In this document: piece after piece, positions 1 through 4,844 of the stretch
Numbering within the stretch: the stretch's first letter is position 1
Layout of the letters: each line of letters opens with the position of its first letter
Source of the DNA: Devosia sp.
Lineage (GTDB): Bacteria; Pseudomonadota; Alphaproteobacteria; Rhizobiales; Devosiaceae
Length of the DNA stretch: 5,753 bases
Assembly (NCBI GenBank): GCA_028290225.1
Contig: JAQGKH010000200.1
Location: forward strand, 1 to 5,753
Direction: 5' to 3'
Notes under the pieces: generated by a model
The model's database searches: none
What the model saw: only the letters and a program-made list of their open reading frames with translations
What the model was told of the DNA's origin: nothing
Program-made: the position numbers and the translations under genes

Positions 1-338
1 GCCTTGACGCCCAGGCCGCGGATCGCCTGCAGTGTGCGGTGCAGATGCGGGCCAGCTTCCGCATGCACCGTAATGATGTCAGCGCCGGCCGAGGCGAAGG
101 CCGCCAGATAGGGATCAACGGGCGCAATCATCAGGTGAACATCGAACGGCTTGGTTGTGATGGAGCGTATGGAGCCCATGACCGCAGCGCCAAAGGATAT
201 GTTGGGCACGAAATGGCCGTCCATCACGTCGATATGGATGTAGTCGGCCCCGGCTGCATCTATCGCCGCGACCTCGGCCCCGAGGCGCGAAAAATCGGCG
301 GACAGGATGGAGGGGGCAATGCGGATGGGAAGGGTCAT
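1..338 (-). CDS. rpe: Ribulose-phosphate 3-epimerase, N-terminal part (cut by window start)
   Basis: The family interconverts D-ribulose 5-phosphate and D-xylulose 5-phosphate in the cytosol (pentose phosphate pathway, or Calvin cycle where present). The minus-strand reading starts at the ATG complementary to 336-338 and gives 112 complete codons before the window ends, about half of the usual 220-230 aa. The start IAPSILSADFSRLG is the family's first beta strand and loop. DYIHIDVMDGHFVPN (residues 32-46) carries the metal ligand His35 and catalytic/metal Asp37, and FDVHLM holds the third ligand His68. ADIITVHAEA and HLHRTLQAIR follow as expected for this TIM barrel. The second catalytic Asp lies in the missing half. 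No strong Shine-Dalgarno sequence precedes the ATG, but protein homology begins almost at residue 1, which fixes the start. It is transcribed divergently from the ccdA gene. Identification is secure. Confidence 0.95.
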   Translation of the reverse strand, partial: MTLPIRIAPSILSADFSRLGAEVAAIDAAGADYIHIDVMDGHFVPNISFGAAVMGSIRSITTKPFDVHLMIAPVDPYLAAFASAGADIITVHAEAGPHLHRTLQAIRGLGVK

Positions 339-372
339 GGTGCCTGTTTCTGTGCCGCGGGAAACTGGCCTT

Positions 373-401
373 GCTCTACAGAAGCTGAATGGCGGCGACA
401 A
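373..401 (-). promoter_or_regulatory. Candidate sigma70-type promoter for rpe
   Basis: Read on the minus strand, a -35-like TTGTCG (401-396) is followed after exactly 17 bp by TAGAGC (378-373). This would place transcription start near 366, about 28 nt ahead of the rpe ATG. The -35 matches consensus at four of six bases and the -10 at only three, so this is a weak call based on spacing and location alone. Confidence 0.25.
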
Positions 402-471
402 GGCCGGCCCCTGCTCGGCATTGCCCGCTCCATGCCTCACAAACGGGCGATGCGGCAGTGTGGTGATTGCT

Positions 472-495
472 TTGTGTGCTCGAACCGGTACACAA
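472..495. repeat. Inverted repeat in ccdA leader (possible operator or hairpin)
   Basis: TTGTGT (472-477) and ACACAA (490-495) form a perfect 6-bp inverted repeat around a 12-bp spacer, 26 bp before the ccdA start codon. It could be a regulator half-site pair or a small leader hairpin. Another 5-bp pair, GCCCG (423-427) and CGGGC (444-448), lies just upstream. Short inverted repeats are common by chance, so the call is tentative. Confidence 0.2.
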
Positions 496-520
496 GGCCG
501 CGATTTGTGGAGCGTTGCCC

Positions 521-1255
521 GTGGAGTTTTCGCTGCCGATGGTGTTTGGCGCCGGGGTGCTGAGCTTTCTCAGCCCTTGCGTGTTGCCGCTGGTGCCGCC
601 TTACCTGACATATATGAGCGGGGCGAGCTTTGATCAGCTGCGCGCCGATGATGCCGGCGCCGGGGCGCTGCAGCGCCGGGTGATGGGCACTTCGGTGTTC
701 TTCATTCTCGGGTTCAGCGTGGTGTTCATCGCGCTGGGCGCGACTGCAACCGCGTTCGGTCAGGTGTTCCGGCAAGCACTGCCGATTTTGACGCCCGTGG
801 CGGGTCTGCTGATCATTGCCATGGGGCTGCACTTTCTCGGGGTTTACCGCATTGCAGTGCTGGACCAGCAGGTGCGGCATCAAGGACCGGGTATGGCAAG
901 CGGGCCGCTGGGAGGCTTCCTGCTGGGCTTGGCCTTTGCAATCGGCTGGACCCCCTGCATAGGACCGGTTTTGGCTGCGGTGCTGTCCGTGGCTGCGAGC
1001 CGCGAAACCGCGTGGGAAGGCGCTTCGCTGCTGGCGCTATATTCGCTGGGTCTGGGCGTGCCGTTTTTTCTTGCCGGCATTGCCATCGGCCCGTTCCTGA
1101 CCTTTTTCAACAGCTTCAAGCGACACCTGCATACGGTGGAGCGGGTGATGGGCGGGTTGCTGGTGGTGACGGGTGTGCTGTTTCTCACTGGCAATTTCAC
1201 CCGCATATCGTTCTGGTTTCTCGACACCTTCCCGGTGCTGGCGGCGTTCGGCTGA
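521..1255 (+). CDS. ccdA: Cytochrome c biogenesis protein CcdA / DsbD-family transmembrane thiol-disulfide transporter
   Basis: CcdA proteins carry reducing equivalents from cytoplasmic thioredoxin across the inner membrane to periplasmic partners that keep apocytochrome c or other thiols reduced. This 244-aa protein has the family's usual size and about six hydrophobic segments (roughly residues 7-30, 56-79, 88-109, 129-158, 168-189 and 209-225). It has the two conserved redox cysteines in their Pro-Cys contexts: FLSPCVLPLVP (Cys20, first segment) and GWTPCIGPVL (Cys146, fourth segment). I chose the GTG at 521 because GGAG at 509-512 lies 8 nt upstream and the result, MEFSLPMVFGAGVLSFLSPC, matches the family's usual short N-terminus; an ATG at 467 in the same frame would add 18 non-hydrophobic residues, and ATG 539 is also possible. 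No periplasmic thioredoxin-like partner is in the window. It ends 9 bp from the end of convergent radC. Confidence 0.9.
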   Translation: MEFSLPMVFGAGVLSFLSPCVLPLVPPYLTYMSGASFDQLRADDAGAGALQRRVMGTSVFFILGFSVVFIALGATATAFGQVFRQALPILTPVAGLLIIAMGLHFLGVYRIAVLDQQVRHQGPGMASGPLGGFLLGLAFAIGWTPCIGPVLAAVLSVAASRETAWEGASLLALYSLGLGVPFFLAGIAIGPFLTFFNSFKRHLHTVERVMGGLLVVTGVLFLTGNFTRISFWFLDTFPVLAAFG

Positions 1256-1274
1256 GATCGGGCCTCAGATCAGC
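1251..1274. terminator. Weak hairpin shared by the convergent ends of ccdA and radC
   Basis: CTGAG (1252-1256) and CTCAG (1264-1268) can pair around a 7-nt loop. Alternatively GCTGA (1251-1255) pairs with TCAGC (1270-1274) with a bulged continuation. Both stop codons lie in these arms. There is no T-tract on either side, so it is not a standard intrinsic terminator; it is listed because it is the only structure between the two convergent genes. Confidence 0.2.
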
Positions 1275-2017
1275 TTGAGCGCGCGCAGGGAGGCGTGGCT
1301 GTTCTTGCCGATCACCAGATGATCATGCAGCGTAATGCCCAGCGGCTTGGCGATGTCGCCGATTTCGCGGGTCATGCGCACGTCGGCGGAGGAGGGGGCC
1401 GGATCACCCGAAGGGTGATTGTGCACGAGGATCAGGGCGGTCGCGCCAAGTTCCAGTGAGCGCTTGATCACTTCGCGTGGATATACGGGAGTGTGATCAA
1501 CCGTGCCGGTTTGCTGCACTTCGTCCGCAATCAGCCGGTTTTTCTTGTCGAGGAACAGGATGCGGAATTGCTCGATCGACTGGTAGGCCATCTGGGTCGT
1601 GCAGTAATCGATCAACTGCGACCAGGAGGAAAGGATGGGCTTTTCGGTCGAGATCCGATCGCGCCCGAAGCGGGCGGCGACAGCCTGGATGACCTTCAGA
1701 TGAGCGACGGATGTCTCGCCTAATCCCTCGACCTTTCTGAGGCGGGCTTCACTGGCGTTGAATACCGCTGAGAATGAGCCGAACTCACGCAGCAGCGTCT
1801 TGGCCAAGGCCTTGGTGTCCTTGCGAGGAATCACCAGCTGCAGCGCAAGCTCCAGCAGTTCGTAGTCCTCCAGAGCATCGCCGCCCACGCGCAAGAAGCG
1901 CTCACGTACGCGTTGCCGGTGGCCGGCGCCGTCGATCTGGGCCGCCGAGGTGGCGAGCGGAGCCAGCGTCATCGGACGCTCGCCAAGGCCGTCTCGCTCG
2001 CCGCCGTCGCGGCTCAT
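1265..2017 (-). CDS. radC: RadC family protein (UPF0758), JAB/MPN metalloprotease-like domain
   Basis: The protein has 250 aa, near the family norm of about 225-250. Its N-terminal part holds the family signature GHRQRVRERFLRVGGDAL and DYELLELALQ (residues 32-61), then a helix-hairpin-helix-like stretch LRKVEGLGETSVAHLK (93-108). The C-terminal JAB/MPN domain has a complete JAMM set: Glu149, His199 and His201 in HNHPSGDPAPSSAD, Ser203 and Asp212, so metal binding is likely intact. The function of bacterial RadC is unsettled; the original link to DNA repair was withdrawn when the radC102 mutation was mapped to recG. I chose the ATG at 2017 because it overlaps the map stop codon as ATGA, implying translational coupling. 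An upstream in-frame start at 2113 would lie deep inside map, and a later ATG at 1972 (MTLAPLA) is a real alternative because homology begins only after it. Confidence 0.9.
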   Translation of the reverse strand: MSRDGGERDGLGERPMTLAPLATSAAQIDGAGHRQRVRERFLRVGGDALEDYELLELALQLVIPRKDTKALAKTLLREFGSFSAVFNASEARLRKVEGLGETSVAHLKVIQAVAARFGRDRISTEKPILSSWSQLIDYCTTQMAYQSIEQFRILFLDKKNRLIADEVQQTGTVDHTPVYPREVIKRSLELGATALILVHNHPSGDPAPSSADVRMTREIGDIAKPLGITLHDHLVIGKNSHASLRALKLI

Positions 2018-2853
2018 GCCGCTTGCCGGGCAGCGAGAGGATTGAACAGGCCCGCAGGCGAGCCGGTGAAGATCTCGTGGCCGGTCTCGGTGATGCCGAT
2101 GGAGTGCTCGCATTGCGAGGACAGCGTTCGGTCGCGCGTTACGGCGGTCCAGCCATCCGAGAGAATCTTGACGTGGGGCCGGCCCAGATTGAGCATGGGC
2201 TCGATGGTGAAAATCATGCCGGGCCTGAGCGGCACGCCGGTGCCGGGAAGGCCAAAATGCAGGATATTGGGCTCGTCATGGAACAATTTGCCGACCCCAT
2301 GGCCGACGAAATCACGCACCACGCTAGTCCTCTCGGCTTCGGCTACTGCTTGGATAGCGGCGCCGATGTCGCCGGTGGTGTTGCCCGGCTTGGCGGCGGC
2401 GAGGCCGGCTTCCAGGCTCTGGTAGGTCACTTCGATCAGTCGCTCGGCCTTGCGGGCGATTTCGCCCACCGGATACATGCGGCTGGAATCGCCATACCAG
2501 CCATCAACGATCAGCGTCAGGTCGATATTGACGATATCGCCTTCCTTGAGCGGCCGCTCATCGGGAATGCCGTGGCACACGACATGGTTGATCGAGGTGC
2601 AAAGGGAATGGCGGAAGCCCTTGTAGAAGATGGTGGCGGGCATCGCCCCGTGATCACGCGCGAACTCGTAGGCAATGCGGTCGAGGGTTTCGGTCGGCAC
2701 GCCAGGCTCGACATATTCGGTGAGCACATCGAGCGCCCGCGCCGTCAGCTGGCCGGCCTTGCGCATTCCCTCAAAACCTTCCGCGTCGTGCAGCGGAATA
2801 ACGCCGGGCGTACGGCGGCCTTTGGTTGCGGCATCGACAAAAGTGACCATCAT
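2014..2853 (-). CDS. map: Methionine aminopeptidase, type I
   Basis: This enzyme removes the initiator methionine from new cytosolic proteins after deformylation and is generally essential in bacteria. The 279-aa protein has the pita-bread fold residues in order. The five dinuclear-metal ligands are Asp111 (VNIDLTLI), Asp122 (WYGDSSRMY), His185 (FVGHGVGKLFHDEP), Glu218 (FTIEPML) and Glu249 (SQCEHSIGIT); the substrate-side histidines are His94 (VVCHGIPDE) and His192. There is no N-terminal zinc-finger extension, only about 20 extra residues, as usual for alphaproteobacteria. Two ATGs stand in tandem: the outer at 2853 is drawn, but GGAG (2860-2857, minus strand) is 3 nt from it and 6 nt from the ATG at 2850, so 2850 may be the true start (278 aa). 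It is the first gene of a map-radC operon with overlapping stop and start. Confidence 0.97.
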   Translation of the reverse strand: MMVTFVDAATKGRRTPGVIPLHDAEGFEGMRKAGQLTARALDVLTEYVEPGVPTETLDRIAYEFARDHGAMPATIFYKGFRHSLCTSINHVVCHGIPDERPLKEGDIVNIDLTLIVDGWYGDSSRMYPVGEIARKAERLIEVTYQSLEAGLAAAKPGNTTGDIGAAIQAVAEAERTSVVRDFVGHGVGKLFHDEPNILHFGLPGTGVPLRPGMIFTIEPMLNLGRPHVKILSDGWTAVTRDRTLSSQCEHSIGITETGHEIFTGSPAGLFNPLAARQAA

Positions 2854-2856
2854 GCT

Positions 2857-2870
2857 CTCCGGAAACGGAG
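2857..2870 (-). promoter_or_regulatory. Hairpin that includes the map Shine-Dalgarno sequence
   Basis: On the map strand CTCCG (2870-2866) pairs perfectly with CGGAG (2861-2857) around a 4-nt loop, UUUC. The 3' arm contains the GGAG expected to serve as the map ribosome binding site, so a transcript that starts upstream of 2870 could have that site folded away. If transcription instead starts near 2866 (see the promoter candidate), most of the 5' arm would be missing and the hairpin could not form. Confidence 0.35.
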
Positions 2871-2872
2871 CA

Positions 2873-2901
2873 AAGATAATCGCCCGTTCCCGTGATTGGA
2901 A
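2873..2901 (-). promoter_or_regulatory. Candidate promoter for map-radC
   Basis: On the minus strand TTCCAA (2901-2896) and TATCTT (2878-2873) are spaced by 17 bp and point toward map, predicting a start near 2866 and a very short leader of 12-16 nt. The -10 matches consensus at four of six positions and the -35 at three. It lies in the only AT-richer stretch of the region, which supports it somewhat. Confidence 0.35.
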
Positions 2902-2907
2902 GGGCTA

Positions 2908-2929
2908 GTGCGGTTAGCCATGACCGCAC
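2908..2929. repeat. Perfect 7-bp inverted repeat in the map/cinA divergent region
   Basis: GTGCGGT (2908-2914) and ACCGCAC (2923-2929) are exact reverse complements around an 8-bp spacer. The 22-bp site lies between the candidate map -35 and the candidate cinA -35, a position typical of a regulator bound between divergent promoters. It could also be a chance repeat in GC-rich DNA or an RNA hairpin in a longer cinA leader. Confidence 0.35.
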
Positions 2930-2933
2930 CGCG

Positions 2934-2952
2934 CCTTGACGCTCCCTCAAGG
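2934..2952 (+). promoter_or_regulatory. Candidate -35 element embedded in a small inverted repeat, upstream of cinA-like gene
   Basis: TTGACG (2936-2941) is a good -35 match pointing toward the cinA-like gene, whose ATG is at 2992. No convincing -10 follows at 16-18 bp; CATTGC at 2959-2964 is poor. The same bases belong to a 6-bp inverted repeat, CCTTGA (2934-2939) and TCAAGG (2947-2952), with a 7-nt loop. Confidence 0.25.
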
Positions 2953-2991
2953 GCACGGCATTGCTGGGAAGCAACAGCCAGGTTTTTCCCC

Positions 2992-3759
2992 ATGTCGAGC
3001 GCCACCTCCGTCACCGCCGGGCTTCTGGTCATCGGCGATGAAATTCTTTCGGGCCGCACCAAGGACGTCAATATCGGCGCCACAGCCGATTTTTGCACCG
3101 ATCTGGGCATCGAACTCAAGGAAGTGCGGGTGGTCAGTGACGAAACCGACGACATCGTCGCCGCCGTCAACGCGCTCCGCTCGCGCTACACCTATGTGTT
3201 CACGACCGGCGGCATCGGCCCGACCCACGATGACATCACCGCGGACGCCATTGCCAAGGCCTTCGGCGTGGCCCTGCCGATCAATCCCGAAGCCCGCGCC
3301 ATGCTGGAAGCCCGCTGGCGCGAAACGGGGACCCAGGTCAATGAAGCACGCCTACGGATGGCAAGGATCCCTGAAGGAGCCGACCTGATCGTCAATTCGG
3401 TGAGTGCGGCGCCCGGTTTCCGGATCGGCAATGTGCATGTGATGGCGGGCGTGCCCATCATCATGCGGGCCATGCTCGAGGCGCTGGCCCCGACGCTGCA
3501 GGGCGGCAGGCGGGTATTGTCGGAAACGGTGCGCGCCGCAGTCGGCGAAGGCACGGTTGGTGGCCCATTGGGCGAATTGCAGGCACAATATCCCGACGTG
3601 AAGATGGGCTCTTATCCCCAGATGGGGCAGGGTCGCGTCATGACCGAACTGGTGTTGCGCTCGTCCGACGCTCAGCGGCTGGCCGAGGCGACAACCAAAG
3701 TGCGGGCCATGGTGGATGCAGCGCATCGGGCTGCCGGTGTTGAGCCGCCGCAAGACTGA
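2992..3759 (+). CDS. CinA N-domain / molybdopterin-binding-fold (MoaB/Mog-like) protein, stand-alone
   Basis: This 255-aa protein belongs to the COG1058 (CinA N-terminal) group. It opens with TAGLLVIGDEILSGRTKD (residues 8-25) and has the MoCF-fold motif TTGGIGPTHDD (71-81) and VMAGVPIIM near 150-158. A second region, KMGSYPQMG followed by VMTELVLRSSD (204-226), resembles the equivalent part of eukaryotic FAD synthase MPTb domains. It lacks the C-terminal nicotinamide-nucleotide amidase (PncC) domain of full CinA, as is common in Rhizobiales. Members of this group have been linked to ADP-ribose or FAD pyrophosphatase activity; the exact substrate here cannot be read from sequence, and competence or molybdenum-cofactor roles suggested by the names are not implied. 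I chose ATG 2992 because family homology begins just after it and AGG at 2980-2982 is 9 nt upstream; the frame stays open back to ATG 2896. It is divergent from map and 76 nt upstream of gpt. Confidence 0.85.
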   Translation: MSSATSVTAGLLVIGDEILSGRTKDVNIGATADFCTDLGIELKEVRVVSDETDDIVAAVNALRSRYTYVFTTGGIGPTHDDITADAIAKAFGVALPINPEARAMLEARWRETGTQVNEARLRMARIPEGADLIVNSVSAAPGFRIGNVHVMAGVPIIMRAMLEALAPTLQGGRRVLSETVRAAVGEGTVGGPLGELQAQYPDVKMGSYPQMGQGRVMTELVLRSSDAQRLAEATTKVRAMVDAAHRAAGVEPPQD

Positions 3760-3770
3760 TTGGCGTTGCG

Positions 3771-3790
3771 CCTTAGGTTTGCTAAGGAGG
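3771..3790 (+). promoter_or_regulatory. Hairpin overlapping an unused-looking strong Shine-Dalgarno sequence before gpt
   Basis: CCTTAG (3771-3776) and CTAAGG (3782-3787) form a perfect 6-bp stem with loop GTTTG, 11 nt after the stop of the cinA-like gene. The 3' arm overlaps AAGGAGG (3784-3790), the strongest ribosome-binding sequence in the window, yet no ATG, GTG or TTG lies 5-13 nt after it. TTTT at 3794-3797 makes a weak intrinsic terminator possible, but six bases separate it from the stem. Confidence 0.35.
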
Positions 3791-3835
3791 CGGTTTTCGC
3801 GCTGCCCTTTGGCGCGGGCGCGTATGGAGATGGAT

Positions 3836-4333
3836 TTGAGCAACGCTTACCAGAAGAACTTTCCCGTCACCTGGGACCAGTTCCATCGCGACAGCCGGGC
3901 ACTGGCCTGGCGGCTGATGGGGATGGGAACCTTTGACGCCGTAGTCGCCATCGCCCGTGGCGGGCTGGTGCCGGCGACCATCGCCGCTCGTGAGCTCAAT
4001 ATCCGGGTGGTAGAATCGGTTTCGGTCAAATCCTACGACCACCAGAACAAGGGCTTGGTCAAAGTCCTGAAGCCCATTGCGCCACAGATCCTGGAAATGG
4101 CGCAGGGCGGTGGCAAGGTATTGATCGTTGACGACCTGGTGGATACCGGCAACACGGCGCGCGCGGTGCGTGACATGCTGCCCGGCGCGCATTTCGCCAC
4201 CGTCTACGCCAAGCCGATGGGGCGAGAGCTGGTGGACACGTTCATCACCGAAGTCAGCCAGGATACCTGGATCTTCTTTCCCTGGGACCTCGACGTGGCC
4301 TATGTGGCCCCGATGAGTGGTGGTACCGACTAG
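3836..4333 (+). CDS. gpt: Xanthine phosphoribosyltransferase
   Basis: The enzyme salvages xanthine and guanine with PRPP to XMP and GMP in purine metabolism. The 165-aa protein aligns by eye with E. coli Gpt (152 aa) over its full length: VTWDQFHRDSRALAWRL, AIARGGLVPATIAAREL (residues 39-54), SVKSYDHQNKG (63-73), the PRPP-binding loop VLIVDDLVDTGNTAR (95-109) with its two acidic residues, AKPMGRELVDTF, and DTWIFFPWDLDVAYVAPMSG near the C-terminus, a Gpt hallmark. Start choice is uncertain: GGAG (3826-3829) lies 6 nt before TTG 3836, giving MSNAYQKNFPVTW, which looks like related proteins. ATGs at 3824 and 3830 are in frame and would add 4 or 2 residues, but neither has a ribosome binding site at proper distance. 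It follows the cinA-like gene on the same strand; the tRNA gene starts 28 nt after its stop. Confidence 0.95.
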   Translation: MSNAYQKNFPVTWDQFHRDSRALAWRLMGMGTFDAVVAIARGGLVPATIAARELNIRVVESVSVKSYDHQNKGLVKVLKPIAPQILEMAQGGGKVLIVDDLVDTGNTARAVRDMLPGAHFATVYAKPMGRELVDTFITEVSQDTWIFFPWDLDVAYVAPMSGGTD

Positions 4334-4339
4334 GCAGAT

Positions 4340-4355
4340 TTCCCGCAGCAGGGAA
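4340..4355 (+). repeat. Small hairpin between gpt and tRNA-Leu
   Basis: TTCCC (4340-4344) and GGGAA (4351-4355) can pair around a 6-nt loop, 6 nt before the tRNA 5' end. No T-tract follows, so it is not an intrinsic terminator. It might influence processing of a gpt-tRNA transcript or be chance. Confidence 0.2.
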
Positions 4356-4361
4356 CGGCGA

Positions 4362-4447
4362 GCGGGCGTGGTGGAATGGTAGACACACCGGACTTAAAAT
4401 CCGGAGGGGGTATCCCCGTGCGGGTTCGAGTCCCGCCGCCCGCACCA
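4362..4447 (+). tRNA. tRNA-Leu, anticodon UAA
   Basis: The 86-nt gene folds as a complete class II tRNA. The acceptor stem GCGGGCG (4362-4368) pairs with CGCCCGC (4437-4443), followed by discriminator A and a genomically encoded CCA (4445-4447). The anticodon stem CCGGA (4388-4392) pairs with TCCGG (4400-4404) around loop CTTAAAA, giving anticodon TAA at 4395-4397. The long variable arm GGGG-TAT-CCCC is diagnostic of Leu/Ser/Tyr. The T stem GCGGG (4420-4424) pairs with CCCGC (4432-4436) around TTCGAGT. It reads UUA (and UUG by wobble) codons. There is no terminator before the following gene. No integrase or attachment-site duplication is seen beside it. Confidence 0.97.
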
Positions 4448-4460
4448 GAATGGAATGCCC

Positions 4461-4838
4461 ATGATTGAACGCATCGACACCGGCATCGCGCCGTCCTCCG
4501 CACCGGTCAACGACGCTGTGCGCGCGGGCAAGCAGGTCTGGCTGGTCGCCATCGCCGAGGATCCCGTATCGGGAGAGATCGTCCAGGGCGGTATCGAGAT
4601 GCAAGCAGAGCGGGCGATTGCCAATCTCGATACCGCGGTCCGTGCCGCCGGTGGCACGCTCGCCAACATCGTGCAGGTGCAGGTGTTTCTGGTCGACAAG
4701 GCTGATGCTGCCGGCATGAACCGGGTTTATGCCTCGCACTTCCAGCCACCTTATCCCGTGCGTGCAACCGTCGTGGTCAAGGAACTGCTGGCTGAGGGCC
4801 TGCGCATCGAGTTGCTGGCTACCGCCGTGCTGGAGTAG
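4461..4838 (+). CDS. Divergent RidA (YjgF/YER057c/UK114) family protein
   Basis: The 125-aa product has the size and layout of the trimeric RidA fold: GKQVWLVAIAEDPVSGEIVQGGIEMQAERAIANLDTAVRAAGGTL, then VQVFLVDKADAAGMNRVYASHF and PVRATVVVKELL. The archetype hydrolyses reactive enamines and imines made by PLP enzymes. Compared with E. coli RidA by eye, the key Arg (Arg101) and a Glu (Glu117) are kept, but the conserved SGQ is LVA (28-30), the N-terminal Tyr is Val16, and the Cys of RSC is Thr103. It is therefore a Rid-superfamily member of uncertain activity, not clearly RidA itself. ATG 4461 is preferred (GGA at 4452-4454, 6 nt upstream; MIER-type start); ATG 4455 would add two residues. It begins 13 nt after the tRNA CCA end and is followed after 6 nt by the ASCH-like gene, so the two form an operon. 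Confidence 0.85.
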   Translation: MIERIDTGIAPSSAPVNDAVRAGKQVWLVAIAEDPVSGEIVQGGIEMQAERAIANLDTAVRAAGGTLANIVQVQVFLVDKADAAGMNRVYASHFQPPYPVRATVVVKELLAEGLRIELLATAVLE

Positions 4839-4844
4839 GCCCGA

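Noticed and set aside
39..563. Plus-strand open frame of 174 codons across rpe and the ccdA leader.
   Set aside because: It is antisense to rpe, whose metal-binding motifs are clear, and then overlaps the leader and start of ccdA in another frame. There is no ribosome site or homology.
437..883. Minus-strand open frame of 148 codons across the ccdA leader and 5' half.
   Set aside because: His/Gln/Arg-rich antisense translation opposite a well-supported membrane protein gene; no motif seen.
1774..2895. A 373-codon plus-strand open frame, the longest in the window.
   Set aside because: It runs antisense across map and radC, which have complete catalytic motifs. Its translation is Arg/Ala/Gly-rich without recognisable domains, as expected for a shadow frame in high-GC DNA.
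3771..3797. Standard rho-independent terminator after the cinA-like gene.
   Set aside because: The 6-bp stem is followed by AGGCGG before a run of only four T, which does not meet the usual stem-plus-T-tract pattern.
3760..3835. Purine riboswitch upstream of gpt.
   Set aside because: The gap of 76 nt lacks a three-way junction or conserved purine-aptamer core bases; only one small hairpin is visible.
3352..3843. Minus-strand open frame of 163 codons under the cinA-like gene and gpt leader.
   Set aside because: Antisense shadow of the cinA-like coding frame; no conserved motif or ribosome site.
4362..4447. tRNA-Leu as an integration site for an island.
   Set aside because: No integrase, no repeat of the tRNA 3' end in the window, and housekeeping genes on both sides.
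4254..4739. Minus-strand open frame of 161 codons covering the tRNA and the RidA-family gene.
   Set aside because: It would run antisense through a complete tRNA gene. The part translating as a familiar-looking RAAGLEPARG peptide is the well-known artefact of antisense tRNA sequence in spurious protein calls.
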